DNA from: Falsiroseomonas bella
GTDB lineage: Bacteria > Pseudomonadota > Alphaproteobacteria > Acetobacterales > Acetobacteraceae
NCBI RefSeq assembly: GCF_003173615.1
Contig: NZ_QGNA01000005.1
Location: 248,001-312,000, forward strand
Length of the DNA: 64,000 bases
Direction: 5' to 3'
Below, piece after piece: positions 9,451 through 16,972 of the stretch. The translations under genes were made by a program, and so were the position numbers. Below the pieces are notes generated by a model. That model searched no databases, had not been told where the DNA came from, and saw only the letters and a program-made list of their open reading frames with translations. Each line of letters opens with the position of its first letter. The first letter of the stretch is position 1.

Positions 9451-9944
9451 TGAGCGAGACCGAGGCGGCGGCACAGGCGCGGCGGGACCGCGTCTTCCTC
9501 GTGGTGGTGGATGACAGCCCGGAGCGCCGGGTCGCCCTGCGCTATGCCTGCCTGCGTGCGCGCAAGAGCGGCGGGCGCGTTGCGCTGCTGCGCGTGATCG
9601 AGCCGGCGGGCCAGGTGGAATGGGCCGGCGTCGGCGCGATGCTGGCCGAGGAGCGCCGGCAGGAAGCCGAGAAGCTGCTCTCGGGCCTCGCCGCCGAGGT
9701 GAACGAGCTGACCGGCGGCATCCCGATCCTGCTGATCCGGGAAGGCGATGCGCGCGACGAGCTCCTCGCCCTGCTCGAGGAGGATCCGCGCATCTCCATC
9801 CTGGTGCTGGCCGCGGCCGCCGGCGGCTCCGGACCCGGTCCCCTGATCTCGGCCCTGGCCGGGCGCTACGCCGCCAAGCTCAGCGTGCCGATGACCATCG
9901 TGCCCGGCGCCATCACGGACGCGGAGCTGGACCGGCTGACCTGA
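9450..9944 (+). CDS. universal stress protein (UspA family)
   Basis: A 164-residue single-domain Usp protein. The N-terminal strand VFLVVVDDSPERRVAL carries the acidic residues that normally contact ATP. A Gly/Ser-rich stretch near residues 125-135 (GGSGPG) is a loose version of the G-2x-G-9x-G(S/T) nucleotide loop, and the last strand VPMTIVPG is typical. It is third in the TSUP operon, overlapping the upstream stop by one base. Usp proteins are cytosolic and bind nucleotide; a role in sensing state for this permease is only suggested by linkage. Confidence 0.85.
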   Translation: MSETEAAAQARRDRVFLVVVDDSPERRVALRYACLRARKSGGRVALLRVIEPAGQVEWAGVGAMLAEERRQEAEKLLSGLAAEVNELTGGIPILLIREGDARDELLALLEEDPRISILVLAAAAGGSGPGPLISALAGRYAAKLSVPMTIVPGAITDAELDRLT

Positions 9945-9980
9945 CCCGCCTCGGACGCGGGCCGGCGGGCGTTGCGGGGA

Positions 9981-10010
9981 TTGCCAAAAAGGACCACATG
10001 GGTCTGGTAT
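9981..10010 (+). promoter_or_regulatory. possible sigma70-type promoter for the Nfu gene
   Basis: TTGCCA at 9981-9986 and TGGTAT at 10005-10010 with an 18-base spacer, 31 bases before the ATG at 10042. Matches are reasonable but not strong, and no transcription data support it. Confidence 0.35.
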
Positions 10011-10041
10011 CGCAGCATCAGAACGCGGATCACGAAGCACG

Positions 10042-10608
10042 ATGTTCATCGAGACGGAAGGCACCCCGAACCCGGCCACGCTGAAGTTCCTGCCGGGCCG
10101 CGACGTCATGGGCGGCCGCGGCACCGCCGATTTCACCCACTCCGCGGAAACCGAGGGCCGCAGCCCGCTCGCCGCGCGCATCTTCGGCGTGGGCGAGGTG
10201 GCCCGCGTGTTCCTCGGCAACGACTTCGTCACCGTCACCAAGACTGAGGACGCCGACTGGCAGGCCCTGCGCCCGCGGGTGCTGAGCGCCATCATGGAGC
10301 ACTACCTCTCCGGCCTGCCGGCGATGGAAGGCGAGGAAGCCGCCGCGGAGGACGAGGACTTCGCCCCCGAGGACGGCGAGATCGTCGCCCAGATCAAGGA
10401 ATTGCTGGACACGCGCGTGCGCCCGGCGGTGGCCGGCGATGGCGGCGACATCGTGTTCCGCGGCTTCCGGGAGGGTGTCGTGAAGCTGCACCTGCAGGGC
10501 GCCTGCAGCGGCTGCCCCTCCTCCCGCGCCACGCTGAAGCACGGCGTCGAGAACATGCTGCGCCATTACGTGCCGGAAGTGCAGCGGGTGGAGCAGGTCG
10601 ACGCCTGA
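10042..10608 (+). CDS. Nfu/NifU-type Fe-S cluster scaffold or carrier
   Basis: A 188-residue protein with an N-terminal Nfu_N domain (about 1-90, starting MFIETEGTPNPATLKF) and a C-terminal NifU-like domain (about 112-185). The C-terminal domain carries the cluster-binding CSGC motif (C155, C158). The two parts are joined by an acidic linker (about 97-112). This is the usual alphaproteobacterial/mitochondrial NFU1 layout. It likely carries a [4Fe-4S] cluster to client enzymes in the cytosol, possibly lipoyl synthase, which would serve the lipoylated E2 nearby; that link is inference. It is followed by a strong hairpin. Confidence 0.93.
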   Translation: MFIETEGTPNPATLKFLPGRDVMGGRGTADFTHSAETEGRSPLAARIFGVGEVARVFLGNDFVTVTKTEDADWQALRPRVLSAIMEHYLSGLPAMEGEEAAAEDEDFAPEDGEIVAQIKELLDTRVRPAVAGDGGDIVFRGFREGVVKLHLQGACSGCPSSRATLKHGVENMLRHYVPEVQRVEQVDA

Positions 10609-10625
10609 TTAACGGCCCCCATTGA

Positions 10626-10652
10626 CCGGGCGGATGACGGTCATCCGCCCGG
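10626..10652. terminator. hairpin after the Nfu gene
   Basis: Perfect 12-bp stem (10626-10637 with 10641-10652) and a CGG loop, 17 bases after the stop of the Nfu gene. There is no T-tract, so it may act as a stem-only or Rho-assisted terminator, or protect the 3' end of the mRNA. Confidence 0.6.
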
Positions 10653-10718
10653 CAGTGCTGGCATCGGCGCGTGCGGTCCCTATCTGGACCGCGATCGCAA
10701 CTCCTGGGAAGCCGCCCG

Positions 10719-11318
10719 ATGCTCTCCGACCCGTCGCTGCTTGACGACAAGGCCCTCGACCAGCTGTTCCGCGAGGCGCGGACGCACAATGCCTGGCAGG
10801 ACCGGCCCGTGCCGGACGCCAGGCTCGAGGAGATCTACAACCTCCTGAAGTTCGCCCCGACCTCGGCCAATTCCTCGCCGGCGCGCTTCGTCTTCGTCCG
10901 CACGGCCGAGGGCAAGGCGAAGCTGAAGCAGGCCCTCTCGGCGGGCAATGTCGAGAAGACGATGACCGCGCCGGTCACCGTCATCGTCGCGCATGACGTC
11001 GAGTTCTACGAGAAGCTGCCCTTCCTCTTCCCGCATGCCGATGCGCGGTCCTGGTTCGCCGGCAACCCCGCCTTCGCCGAGCAGAGCGCCTTCCGGAACG
11101 GCACGCTGCAGGGCGCCTACCTGATGCTCGCCGCGCGCGCCGTCGGCCTCGACGTCGGGGCGATGAGCGGCTTCGACAACAGCAAGGTGGACGAGCTGTT
11201 CTTCGCCGGGACGAGCTGGCGGTCCAACTTCCTGGTCAATCTCGGCTATGGCGACGCGGCGGGGCTGTTCCCGCGCAACCCGCGGCTGTCCTTCGACGAG
11301 GCATGCCGCCTGGAATAG
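10719..11318 (+). CDS. nitroreductase family protein, RutE/malonic semialdehyde reductase type
   Basis: A 199-residue flavin-dependent reductase of the HadB/RutE subgroup of nitroreductases. FMN-contact regions include [17 protein letters not shown] (about 44-60) and the C-terminal GMSGFDNSK and NFLVNLGYG blocks. RutE reduces malonic semialdehyde to 3-hydroxypropionate in the E. coli pyrimidine pathway, but no other rut gene is present here, so the substrate is open. Start set at the ATG at 10719 because it gives the usual family N-terminus. The gene is monocistronic, bounded by hairpins at 10626-10652 and 11331-11356. Confidence 0.85.
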   Translation: MLSDPSLLDDKALDQLFREARTHNAWQDRPVPDARLEEIYNLLKFAPTSANSSPARFVFVRTAEGKAKLKQALSAGNVEKTMTAPVTVIVAHDVEFYEKLPFLFPHADARSWFAGNPAFAEQSAFRNGTLQGAYLMLAARAVGLDVGAMSGFDNSKVDELFFAGTSWRSNFLVNLGYGDAAGLFPRNPRLSFDEACRLE

Positions 11319-11330
11319 CGCCGCGATGCG

Positions 11331-11356
11331 CCGCCCGCGCCTCGATGCGCGGGCGG
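11331..11356. terminator. bidirectional hairpin between convergent genes
   Basis: Perfect 10-bp stem (11331-11340 with 11347-11356) and a 6-base loop, placed between the stop of the nitroreductase (plus) and the stop of the response regulator (minus). No T-tract. Confidence 0.6.
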
Positions 11357-11366
11357 CACGGCAGGC

Positions 11367-12092
11367 TCAGGCGGCCTGCGCGGTGCTCCGGCCCGCATGG
11401 GGGTCGAGGCGGTAGCCGCCGCCTTCGGTCAGCAACAGCCGGGCCTGGCTCGGATCGGGTTCGATCTTCTGTCGCAGGCGATAGATATGCGTCTCCAGCG
11501 TGTGCGTGGTGACGGCGCTGTTGTAGCCCCACACCTCGTTCAGCAGGATCTGCCGCCCCACCGGCCGCCCGCCGGCGCGATACAGATACTTCAGGATCGC
11601 CGCTTCCTTCTCCGTCAGCCGGATCTTCCGATTCCGCGAGGGGTCCTGGAGCAGCTTGGCCGAGGGCCGGAAGGTGTAGGGCCCGACCGTGAAGACCGCA
11701 TCCTCGGAATTGTCGAAGACGCGAAGCTGGGCGCGCAGACGGGCGGTCAGCTCGGAGACCCGGAAAGGCTTGGCGATGTAGTCGTTCGCCCCGCTGTCCA
11801 GGCCGCGGACGATGTCCTGCTCGGCATCGGCGCCGGTCAGCATCAGGATGGGCATCCGCAGCCCCTGCCTTCGCAGCCTGGCGCAGAGCTCCCGCCCATC
11901 GCCGTCGGGCAGGCCGATATCGAGGATGACCGCGTCGTAGCGCGCATCCTCCATGCCGAGCCTTGCCGCGGCCTCCGCCGCGCTCGCCGCCTGCTCGGGG
12001 GCGAATTCGCCATCATGCGCAAGCTGCTCGCACAGCGTTTCGCGCAGGGCTTCGTCGTCGTCCACCACAAGGATGGGTCGAGGGCCAGACAT
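11367..12092 (-). CDS. OmpR-type response regulator (orphan)
   Basis: A 241-residue two-component regulator. The receiver domain (1-120) has the acidic pocket DDD (11-13), the phospho-acceptor D58, T86 and K108. The C-terminal winged-helix DNA-binding domain (about 135-235) includes the RLTEKEAAILKYL and THTLETHIYRLRQK regions. Start placed at the ATG at 12092 because the protein then begins right at the receiver domain. No histidine kinase lies within the window, so its partner is elsewhere. It is divergent from ribA across a 276-bp, relatively AT-rich spacer that may hold its own operator. Confidence 0.92.
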   Translation of the reverse strand: MSGPRPILVVDDDEALRETLCEQLAHDGEFAPEQAASAAEAAARLGMEDARYDAVILDIGLPDGDGRELCARLRRQGLRMPILMLTGADAEQDIVRGLDSGANDYIAKPFRVSELTARLRAQLRVFDNSEDAVFTVGPYTFRPSAKLLQDPSRNRKIRLTEKEAAILKYLYRAGGRPVGRQILLNEVWGYNSAVTTHTLETHIYRLRQKIEPDPSQARLLLTEGGGYRLDPHAGRSTAQAA

Positions 12093-12368
12093 CTGTGCTC
12101 CCGCTCCAGAGTTATGTTCAGACGGTACAGCCGACAGGCCGCGAAGAAAACCGGATGAAGCGCGACCCGCCATGCTGCAACGGGGCGATATATATTGGTT
12201 GCGACAGTGCCCCACGGTAGTGCAACGCGGCAACCATCGTCGCGTTCACGACATGGTAGCAGCTTCGTGAGGGTCGGGACGAATTTCTCCGCCGCGCCCC
12301 CTGCCAAACGCCTTGCCCGCGCCACATTGGCCCCCGTGAATCCCCGCCGCCAGCACGGAACCGAACAG
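12093..12368. promoter_or_regulatory. divergent control region between response regulator and ribA
   Basis: A 276-bp gap with a short AT island (GATATATATTGG near 12186-12198). It also has four GCAAC/GTTGC pentamers at 12177-12181, 12198-12202, 12222-12226 and 12230-12234, two of them forming a 7-bp inverted repeat (TGGTTGC at 12196-12202, GCAACCA at 12230-12236). I see no FMN-riboswitch-like structure ahead of ribA. Operator function is inferred. Confidence 0.4.
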
Positions 12369-13541
12369 ATGAGCATTGCGGGACCGATCCCGTCACAGCT
12401 TCGCGAGCCGCCTTCCCAGGATACCGCCGCCCGCGCCCTGCGGGCCGTCCATCGCGCCGCCTCCGAGTTGCGCCGCGGCACGCCGGTGCTGCTGCGCGGC
12501 GCGGAAGGGGCGCTGCTGGCCGCCGCTGCGGAGACCGTGTCGGCCCGCGGCCTGGCGGAGCTCGCCGCCGGCGCCATGGCGCCGGCCTGCCTGCTGCTGG
12601 CGCCCGTCCGGGCGGCGGCGGTGCTGCAGCGCCCGGTGCCGCAGGGCGACCTGCGGGGCCAGTCCCAGGAAGCCGTCGCGCTCCGGCTGCCGCCTTCCCT
12701 GCTCGACCCGGCCGTGCTCCGCAGCCTCGCGGACCCGACCGCCGAGCGGCTGCTGCCCGCCGAGCCCGAGCGCGTGTCGGCCCCTGGCCTGGCGCCGGCC
12801 GCGATCGCCCTGGCCAAGCTTGCCAAGCTCCTGCCGGCCCTCGTCGTCGCCCCGGCCAGCGACGCCGCCGCCAGCCGGCTGGACGTGCTCGCGGTCGGCG
12901 CCGAGCAGGTGCTGTCCTATCCCGATACCGCCGCGGGCACCCTCGGCCGGGTGGCGGAGGCGCGCGTGCCGCTCGAGGACGCCCCGGAGGCCCGCATCGT
13001 CGCCTTCCGCGCGGCCGATGGCGGCATCGAGCACCTGGCGATCCTGGTCGGCCGGCCCGAGACGGCGCTGGCGGAGGGCCGGGTGCCGCTCGCGCGCATC
13101 CATTCCGAATGCTTCACGGGCGACCTGCTCGGGAGCCTGCGCTGCGACTGCGGGCCGCAGCTTCGCGGCGCCATCAAGCGCATGGCCGAGGATCCGGCGG
13201 GCGGCGTGCTGCTGTATCTGGCGCAGGAGGGGCGCGGCATCGGCCTCGTGAACAAGCTGCGTGCCTACACGCTGCAGGACCAGGGCCTCGACACCCTCGA
13301 TGCGAACCGGGCGCTCGGCTACGGCGCGGACGAGCGCAACTTCTGGGTGGCGGCGGAGATGCTGCGCGCCGTCGGCATCCCGCATGTCCGGCTGCTGACC
13401 AACAACCCTGACAAGCTGGCTGGCCTTGCCGCCTGCGGCATCGAGGTTGCGGGGCGGGAGGCGCACCAGTTCGCAGCCAACGGGGTGAACGACGAATACC
13501 TCGCCACCAAGGCCAAGCGCTTCGGGCATCTGCTCGCCTGA
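12369..13541 (+). CDS. ribA: GTP cyclohydrolase II with degenerate RibB-like N-terminal domain
   Basis: Catalyses the first step of riboflavin synthesis, GTP to 2,5-diamino-6-ribosylamino-4(3H)-pyrimidinone 5'-phosphate. The C-terminal half (about 205-390) of this 390-residue protein is a full GTP cyclohydrolase II. It has zinc ligands C248, C259 and C261 (CFTGDLLGSLRCDC) and the EGRGIGL catalytic loop near 287-293. The N-terminal 200 residues have the layout of 3,4-dihydroxybutanone-phosphate synthase, but the acidic catalytic motif of RibB is replaced by an Ala/Leu-rich stretch, so that activity is probably lost. The start at 12369 is the first sensible ATG. A T-tailed hairpin follows. Confidence 0.92.
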   Translation: MSIAGPIPSQLREPPSQDTAARALRAVHRAASELRRGTPVLLRGAEGALLAAAAETVSARGLAELAAGAMAPACLLLAPVRAAAVLQRPVPQGDLRGQSQEAVALRLPPSLLDPAVLRSLADPTAERLLPAEPERVSAPGLAPAAIALAKLAKLLPALVVAPASDAAASRLDVLAVGAEQVLSYPDTAAGTLGRVAEARVPLEDAPEARIVAFRAADGGIEHLAILVGRPETALAEGRVPLARIHSECFTGDLLGSLRCDCGPQLRGAIKRMAEDPAGGVLLYLAQEGRGIGLVNKLRAYTLQDQGLDTLDANRALGYGADERNFWVAAEMLRAVGIPHVRLLTNNPDKLAGLAACGIEVAGREAHQFAANGVNDEYLATKAKRFGHLLA

Positions 13542-13677
13542 TCTGGTGCCCTCGGACGCGTCATGCCGGAGGCACGCCCTCGGCGTGACGCGGCGGCTCC
13601 GCCGCCTTGGCTTCGCGCCACGCACTGATGCGTTGATTTCGGCTGGCGGTCCGGGCGCGGGCCGCATTCGCGGCCTC

Positions 13678-13701
13678 GGCGCGCACAGCGCGCCGGTTTT
13701 T
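13678..13701 (+). terminator. intrinsic terminator downstream of ribA
   Basis: GGCGCGC, ACA loop, GCGCGCC (13678-13694), followed by GG and five Ts. It is the only hairpin in the window with a classical T-tract. It lies in the 213-bp gap after ribA, about 136 bases past the stop; an additional small GCGGCG/CGCCGC hairpin occurs earlier in the same gap. Confidence 0.7.
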
Positions 13702-13754
13702 GCGGCGCGGCACGCAGTTTGCCTCTCCGGCGGCTCCGCAGGGAGGCCGACGGC

Positions 13755-14102
13755 ATGGACATCTCCGCCCTCTTCACCCGGCCGCCCGGCGCGGCCCCCC
13801 AGGCGCCGCCTTCCGTGGGGCCGGATGGCTACGAGCCGATCCCGGGGGACATCACCTTCGCGGAGTTCCTCGCGGGGCTGAATCCCCTGCACCATCTGCC
13901 GGTGGTCGGCACGATCTACCGGGCCGTCACCGGCGACCGCATCCCACCGCCCATGCGCGTGCTCGGTGGCGCCCTGTTCGGCGGGCCGGTCGGCATGCTT
14001 TCCTCGGCCGTCATGGCCGCCATCGAGGAATTTCGCGCCGCCGAGCCGGCCGCGCCGAGCTCCACCCTGGCCCGCAACGGAGACCACCATGCCAGCGGCT
14101 GA
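13755..14102 (+). CDS. small conserved-looking protein of unknown function
   Basis: A 115-residue protein I cannot place in a known family. A Pro-rich N-terminus is followed by FAEFLAGLNPLHHLPVVGTIYR (about 36-57), then a basic/Pro turn and a Gly-rich hydrophobic helix (about 72-90, GGALFGGPVGMLSSAVM) that could sit in or on a membrane. No signal peptide is evident. It overlaps the next gene, an L,D-transpeptidase-fold protein, by 14 bases in another frame, so the two are probably made together. The codon pattern fits its neighbours, which supports it being real. Confidence 0.65.
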   Translation: MDISALFTRPPGAAPQAPPSVGPDGYEPIPGDITFAEFLAGLNPLHHLPVVGTIYRAVTGDRIPPPMRVLGGALFGGPVGMLSSAVMAAIEEFRAAEPAAPSSTLARNGDHHASG

Positions 14103-14607
14103 GCCCGGCTTCGCAACCGTGACGCCGGACGGCCGGCTTATCCTCGGCAGCCTCGTGCTGCGCTGCGCCCTCGGCAAGGGCGGCATCCGCCCGGCGACGG
14201 AGAAACGCGAGGGCGACGGCGCCACGCCCGCCGCGCGCATGCCGCTCCGCCGCGTGCTGTTCCGCGCCGATCGCGGCCCGCCGCCGCGCTGCGCCGTGCC
14301 GGTCGAGCCCATCGCGCCCGAGGATGGCTGGTGCGACGACCCGGGCCACCGCGCCTACAACCGGCCCGTCCGCCTGCCCTTCGACGCCTCCCATGAACGT
14401 CTCTGGCGCGAGGACCCGCTCTACGACATCGTCGGCGTACTCGGCTGGAACGACGATCCGGTGGAGCGCGGGCGCGGCAGCGCGATCTTCCTCCATCTCG
14501 CTCGGCCCGACTTCGCGCCGACCGAGGGCTGCGTCGCACTGGATGCGCGGGACCTGCGCGCCGTGCTCGCTGCCGGCCTCCGCGGGGTCGAGGTGCTGCC
14601 CGGCTGA
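14089..14607 (+). CDS. L,D-transpeptidase (YkuD)-fold protein
   Basis: A 172-residue protein with the catalytic pattern of YkuD-type L,D-transpeptidases: His137, then after a short gap T-E-G-C with the nucleophile Cys148. In the family these enzymes make 3-3 cross-links in peptidoglycan or attach proteins to it. There is no obvious signal peptide, so either export depends on a partner or this is a cytoplasmic member of the family often called L,D-transpeptidase-like. The ATG at 14089 lies inside the 3' end of the preceding small gene. The pairing with that membrane-leaning protein suggests a joint job, but this is inference. Confidence 0.78.
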   Translation: MPAAEPGFATVTPDGRLILGSLVLRCALGKGGIRPATEKREGDGATPAARMPLRRVLFRADRGPPPRCAVPVEPIAPEDGWCDDPGHRAYNRPVRLPFDASHERLWREDPLYDIVGVLGWNDDPVERGRGSAIFLHLARPDFAPTEGCVALDARDLRAVLAAGLRGVEVLPG

Positions 14608-14679
14608 CCGCCCCGGCTTGGCAAGGCCACGCCGCTCGCGTAACGCGGCGCGCAGCGCTGAGACACCCGGGGGCACGGC

Positions 14680-15108
14680 ATGGCCGACATCCATATCGAC
14701 ATCGCAGGCGAGGTGTTCCGCGCCCGCTTCGAGACGCAGGACGCGCCGAAGACCGTCGCGCGCTTCCGCGCGCTGCTGCCCTTCAGCGACCGCATCATCC
14801 ATGTGCGCTGGTCCGGCGAGGCCTGCTGGATCCCGATGGGCGAGCGCGACCTCTCGCTCGGCTTCGAGAACGCCACCAGCCATCCGGCGCCAGGCCATGT
14901 CATCGTCTATCCGGGCGGCATGCCGACCAGCCTGAGCGAGACGGAGATCCTGGTCGCCTACGGCCCCTGCAGCTTCGCCTCCAAGGCGGGGCAGCTCGCC
15001 GGCAACCACTTCCTGACCATCACCGAGAAGCTGGACGTGCTGGCGAAGATCGGCCGGTCGGTGCTGTGGGACGGCGCCAAGGCCATCACCTTCCGTGCGG
15101 GGAGCTGA
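14680..15108 (+). CDS. DUF3830 family protein (cyclophilin-like fold)
   Basis: A 142-residue protein that looks like the DUF3830 family, small beta-barrel proteins distantly related to cyclophilin-like proteins; no activity is established. Recognisable blocks are the N-terminal [19 protein letters not shown], the central [14 protein letters not shown] and the Gly-rich [13 protein letters not shown] segment, ending with NHFLTI. It lies four bases before the FKBP-type isomerase, in the same direction, so the two are probably co-transcribed. The juxtaposition of a cyclophilin-like protein with a true peptidyl-prolyl isomerase may be coincidence. Confidence 0.75.
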   Translation: MADIHIDIAGEVFRARFETQDAPKTVARFRALLPFSDRIIHVRWSGEACWIPMGERDLSLGFENATSHPAPGHVIVYPGGMPTSLSETEILVAYGPCSFASKAGQLAGNHFLTITEKLDVLAKIGRSVLWDGAKAITFRAGS

Positions 15109-15112
15109 GGCG

Positions 15113-15457
15113 ATGCCGCTCGGCATGCAGGACATCGTGGTGGGCGAGGGCACGATGGCGCTCGCCGGCAAGCCGGTGACGGTCCACTACACCGGCTGGC
15201 TGTTCGACCCGAAGGCGCCGGACAACAAGGGTCGCAAGTTCGACAGCTCCCGCGACCGCGGCGAGCCCTTCGTCTTCCCGCTCGGCGCGGGCCATGTGAT
15301 CCAGGGCTGGGACCGCGGCGTGGCGGGGATGCGCATCGGCGGCCAGCGGCTGCTGACCATCCCGCCCGAGATGGGCTACGGCGCGCGCGGCGCGGGCGGC
15401 GTCATCCCGCCGAACGCGACGCTGCTGTTCGAGGTGGAACTGCTCGGCGTCGGCTGA
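15113..15457 (+). CDS. FKBP-type peptidyl-prolyl cis-trans isomerase
   Basis: A 114-residue minimal FKBP domain that speeds cis-trans isomerisation of proline peptide bonds. It has the expected [11 protein letters not shown] strand, the [14 protein letters not shown] helix with the active-site Trp, the PPEMGYG loop and the final strand [11 protein letters not shown]. No signal peptide is seen, so it is probably cytosolic. It starts four bases after the DUF3830 gene and is convergent with glpD across a 26-base gap in which I see no strong hairpin. Confidence 0.92.
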   Translation: MPLGMQDIVVGEGTMALAGKPVTVHYTGWLFDPKAPDNKGRKFDSSRDRGEPFVFPLGAGHVIQGWDRGVAGMRIGGQRLLTIPPEMGYGARGAGGVIPPNATLLFEVELLGVG

Positions 15458-15483
15458 CGCCGCAACGGGAAAGCGGGCGCCGC

Positions 15484-16968
15484 TCAGCCGCCCAGCCGCG
15501 CCGCAAGGCGGCGCTGGCCTTCCTCCGGCATGTGCAGGCCGAGCTTGGAGCGGCGCCAGAGCACGTCCTCGGCCGTGCGCGCCCATTCGTGGCGGACCAG
15601 CCAGTCCAGCTCGCGCTCGGTGAAGCCGGCGCCGTATTCCGCGCCCATCGCGTTCGGGCCGCTTGCGCCGTCCAGCAGCGCATCGAGGTCGCTGCCATAG
15701 GCGCGCACCAGCCGGCGCAGCACGCTGGGCTCCAGCCAGGGATGGCGGCGCGCCATCTCGGCCTCGAACGCCGGCAGGTCGAGGCCGCCGAACTCCCCGC
15801 CCGGCAACGCCGCCGTTGCGGTCCACGACGTGCCGGGGCGGCCGAGCGCCGCGCCGACCTTCTCCACCGCCTCCTCCGCAAGCCGGCGATAGGTGGTGAT
15901 CTTGCCGCCATAGATCGTCAGCAGCGGCGGCTGGCCGGGCGGCGCATCGGTCTTCAGCACGTAGTCGCGCGTGACGGCGGAGGGATTGTCCGCCCCGTCG
16001 TCGTGCAGCGGGCGCACGCCGGAATAAGTCCAGACGATCTCCTCCGGCTTCGGCGCGCGGCGGAACTGGCGGCCGACAGCGGCGCAGAGATAGGCCGCTT
16101 CCTCCGGCGTGCAGCGCGCCTCCCGGGCGTCGCCGTCATGCGGCACGTCGGTCGTGCCGACCAGCGAGAATTTTCGCTCGTAGGGAATGACGAAGACAAC
16201 GCGGCGGTCGTCGTTCTGCAGGATGTAGGCCTGGTCGCCCTCATACAGGGCGGGCAGCACGATGTGGCTGCCACGCACCAGCCGCACGCGGTCCTGCGCG
16301 CGCGCATGCGCCGCATCCTGCGCCTGCATCACCCAGGGGCCGGCGGCGTTCACCAGGGCACGGGCGCGGATGCGCCGCTCGGTCCCGTCGGCTTCCTGCA
16401 GGCGGCAGGTCCAGGCCTCGCCCTCGCGCTCGGCGCCGAGGAAGCTGGTGCGAACCAGCACCTCCGCGCCGCGCGCGGCGGCGTCGCGGGCGTTCAGCAC
16501 GACGAGGCGGCTGTCCTCCACCCAGCAGTCGGAATAGGCGAAGGCCGCGCTGATCTCCCGCTGCAACGGCTCGCCATAGGGATGCCGCGGCACCGGGATG
16601 CTCTCCGCACCCGGCAGGCTCACGCGGGGCGCCAGGTGGTCGTAGAGGAAGAGGCCGGCGCGGATCATCCAGCGCGGGCGCATCTCCGGCCGGTGCGGCA
16701 GCACGAAGCGCATCGGCCAGATGATGTGCGGCGCCAGCTTCAACAGCACCTCGCGCTCCGCCAGCGCCTCCCGCACCAGGCGGAACTCGTACTGCTCGAG
16801 ATAACGCAACCCGCCATGGATCAGCTTGGAGGAGGCGGAGGAGGTCGCGCCCGCCAGGTCGCCGCGCTCCACGAGGCAGGTGGAAAGCCCCCTGCCCTGC
16901 GCGTCGCGCGCGATGCCGGCGCCGTTGACGCCGCCGCCGATGACGAGAAGGTCGAACAGGTCCGTCAT
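15484..16968 (-). CDS. glpD: glycerol-3-phosphate dehydrogenase, FAD-dependent
   Basis: Membrane-associated flavoenzyme oxidising sn-glycerol 3-phosphate to dihydroxyacetone phosphate and feeding electrons to quinones. The 494-residue protein opens with the FAD-binding GGGVNGAGIARDAQGRG motif (about 11-27) and contains the family blocks SSKLIHGGLRYLEQYEF and GTTDVPHDGD. Length is standard. It is the last gene of a minus-strand operon, four bases after the second phnE. Linkage of glpD to a PhnCDEE importer and a HAD phosphatase suggests that the imported compound yields glycerol 3-phosphate, which is inference. Confidence 0.95.
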   Translation of the reverse strand: MTDLFDLLVIGGGVNGAGIARDAQGRGLSTCLVERGDLAGATSSASSKLIHGGLRYLEQYEFRLVREALAEREVLLKLAPHIIWPMRFVLPHRPEMRPRWMIRAGLFLYDHLAPRVSLPGAESIPVPRHPYGEPLQREISAAFAYSDCWVEDSRLVVLNARDAAARGAEVLVRTSFLGAEREGEAWTCRLQEADGTERRIRARALVNAAGPWVMQAQDAAHARAQDRVRLVRGSHIVLPALYEGDQAYILQNDDRRVVFVIPYERKFSLVGTTDVPHDGDAREARCTPEEAAYLCAAVGRQFRRAPKPEEIVWTYSGVRPLHDDGADNPSAVTRDYVLKTDAPPGQPPLLTIYGGKITTYRRLAEEAVEKVGAALGRPGTSWTATAALPGGEFGGLDLPAFEAEMARRHPWLEPSVLRRLVRAYGSDLDALLDGASGPNAMGAEYGAGFTERELDWLVRHEWARTAEDVLWRRSKLGLHMPEEGQRRLAARLGG

Positions 16969-16972
16969 GCGC

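Noticed and set aside
12369-12980. Active bifunctional RibBA
   Set aside because: The RibB acidic catalytic motif is not present in the N-terminal half.
13590-13605. GCGGCG/CGCCGC hairpin in the ribA downstream gap as the main terminator
   Set aside because: A better hairpin with a T-tract lies downstream at 13678-13701; this short one is common in GC-rich DNA.
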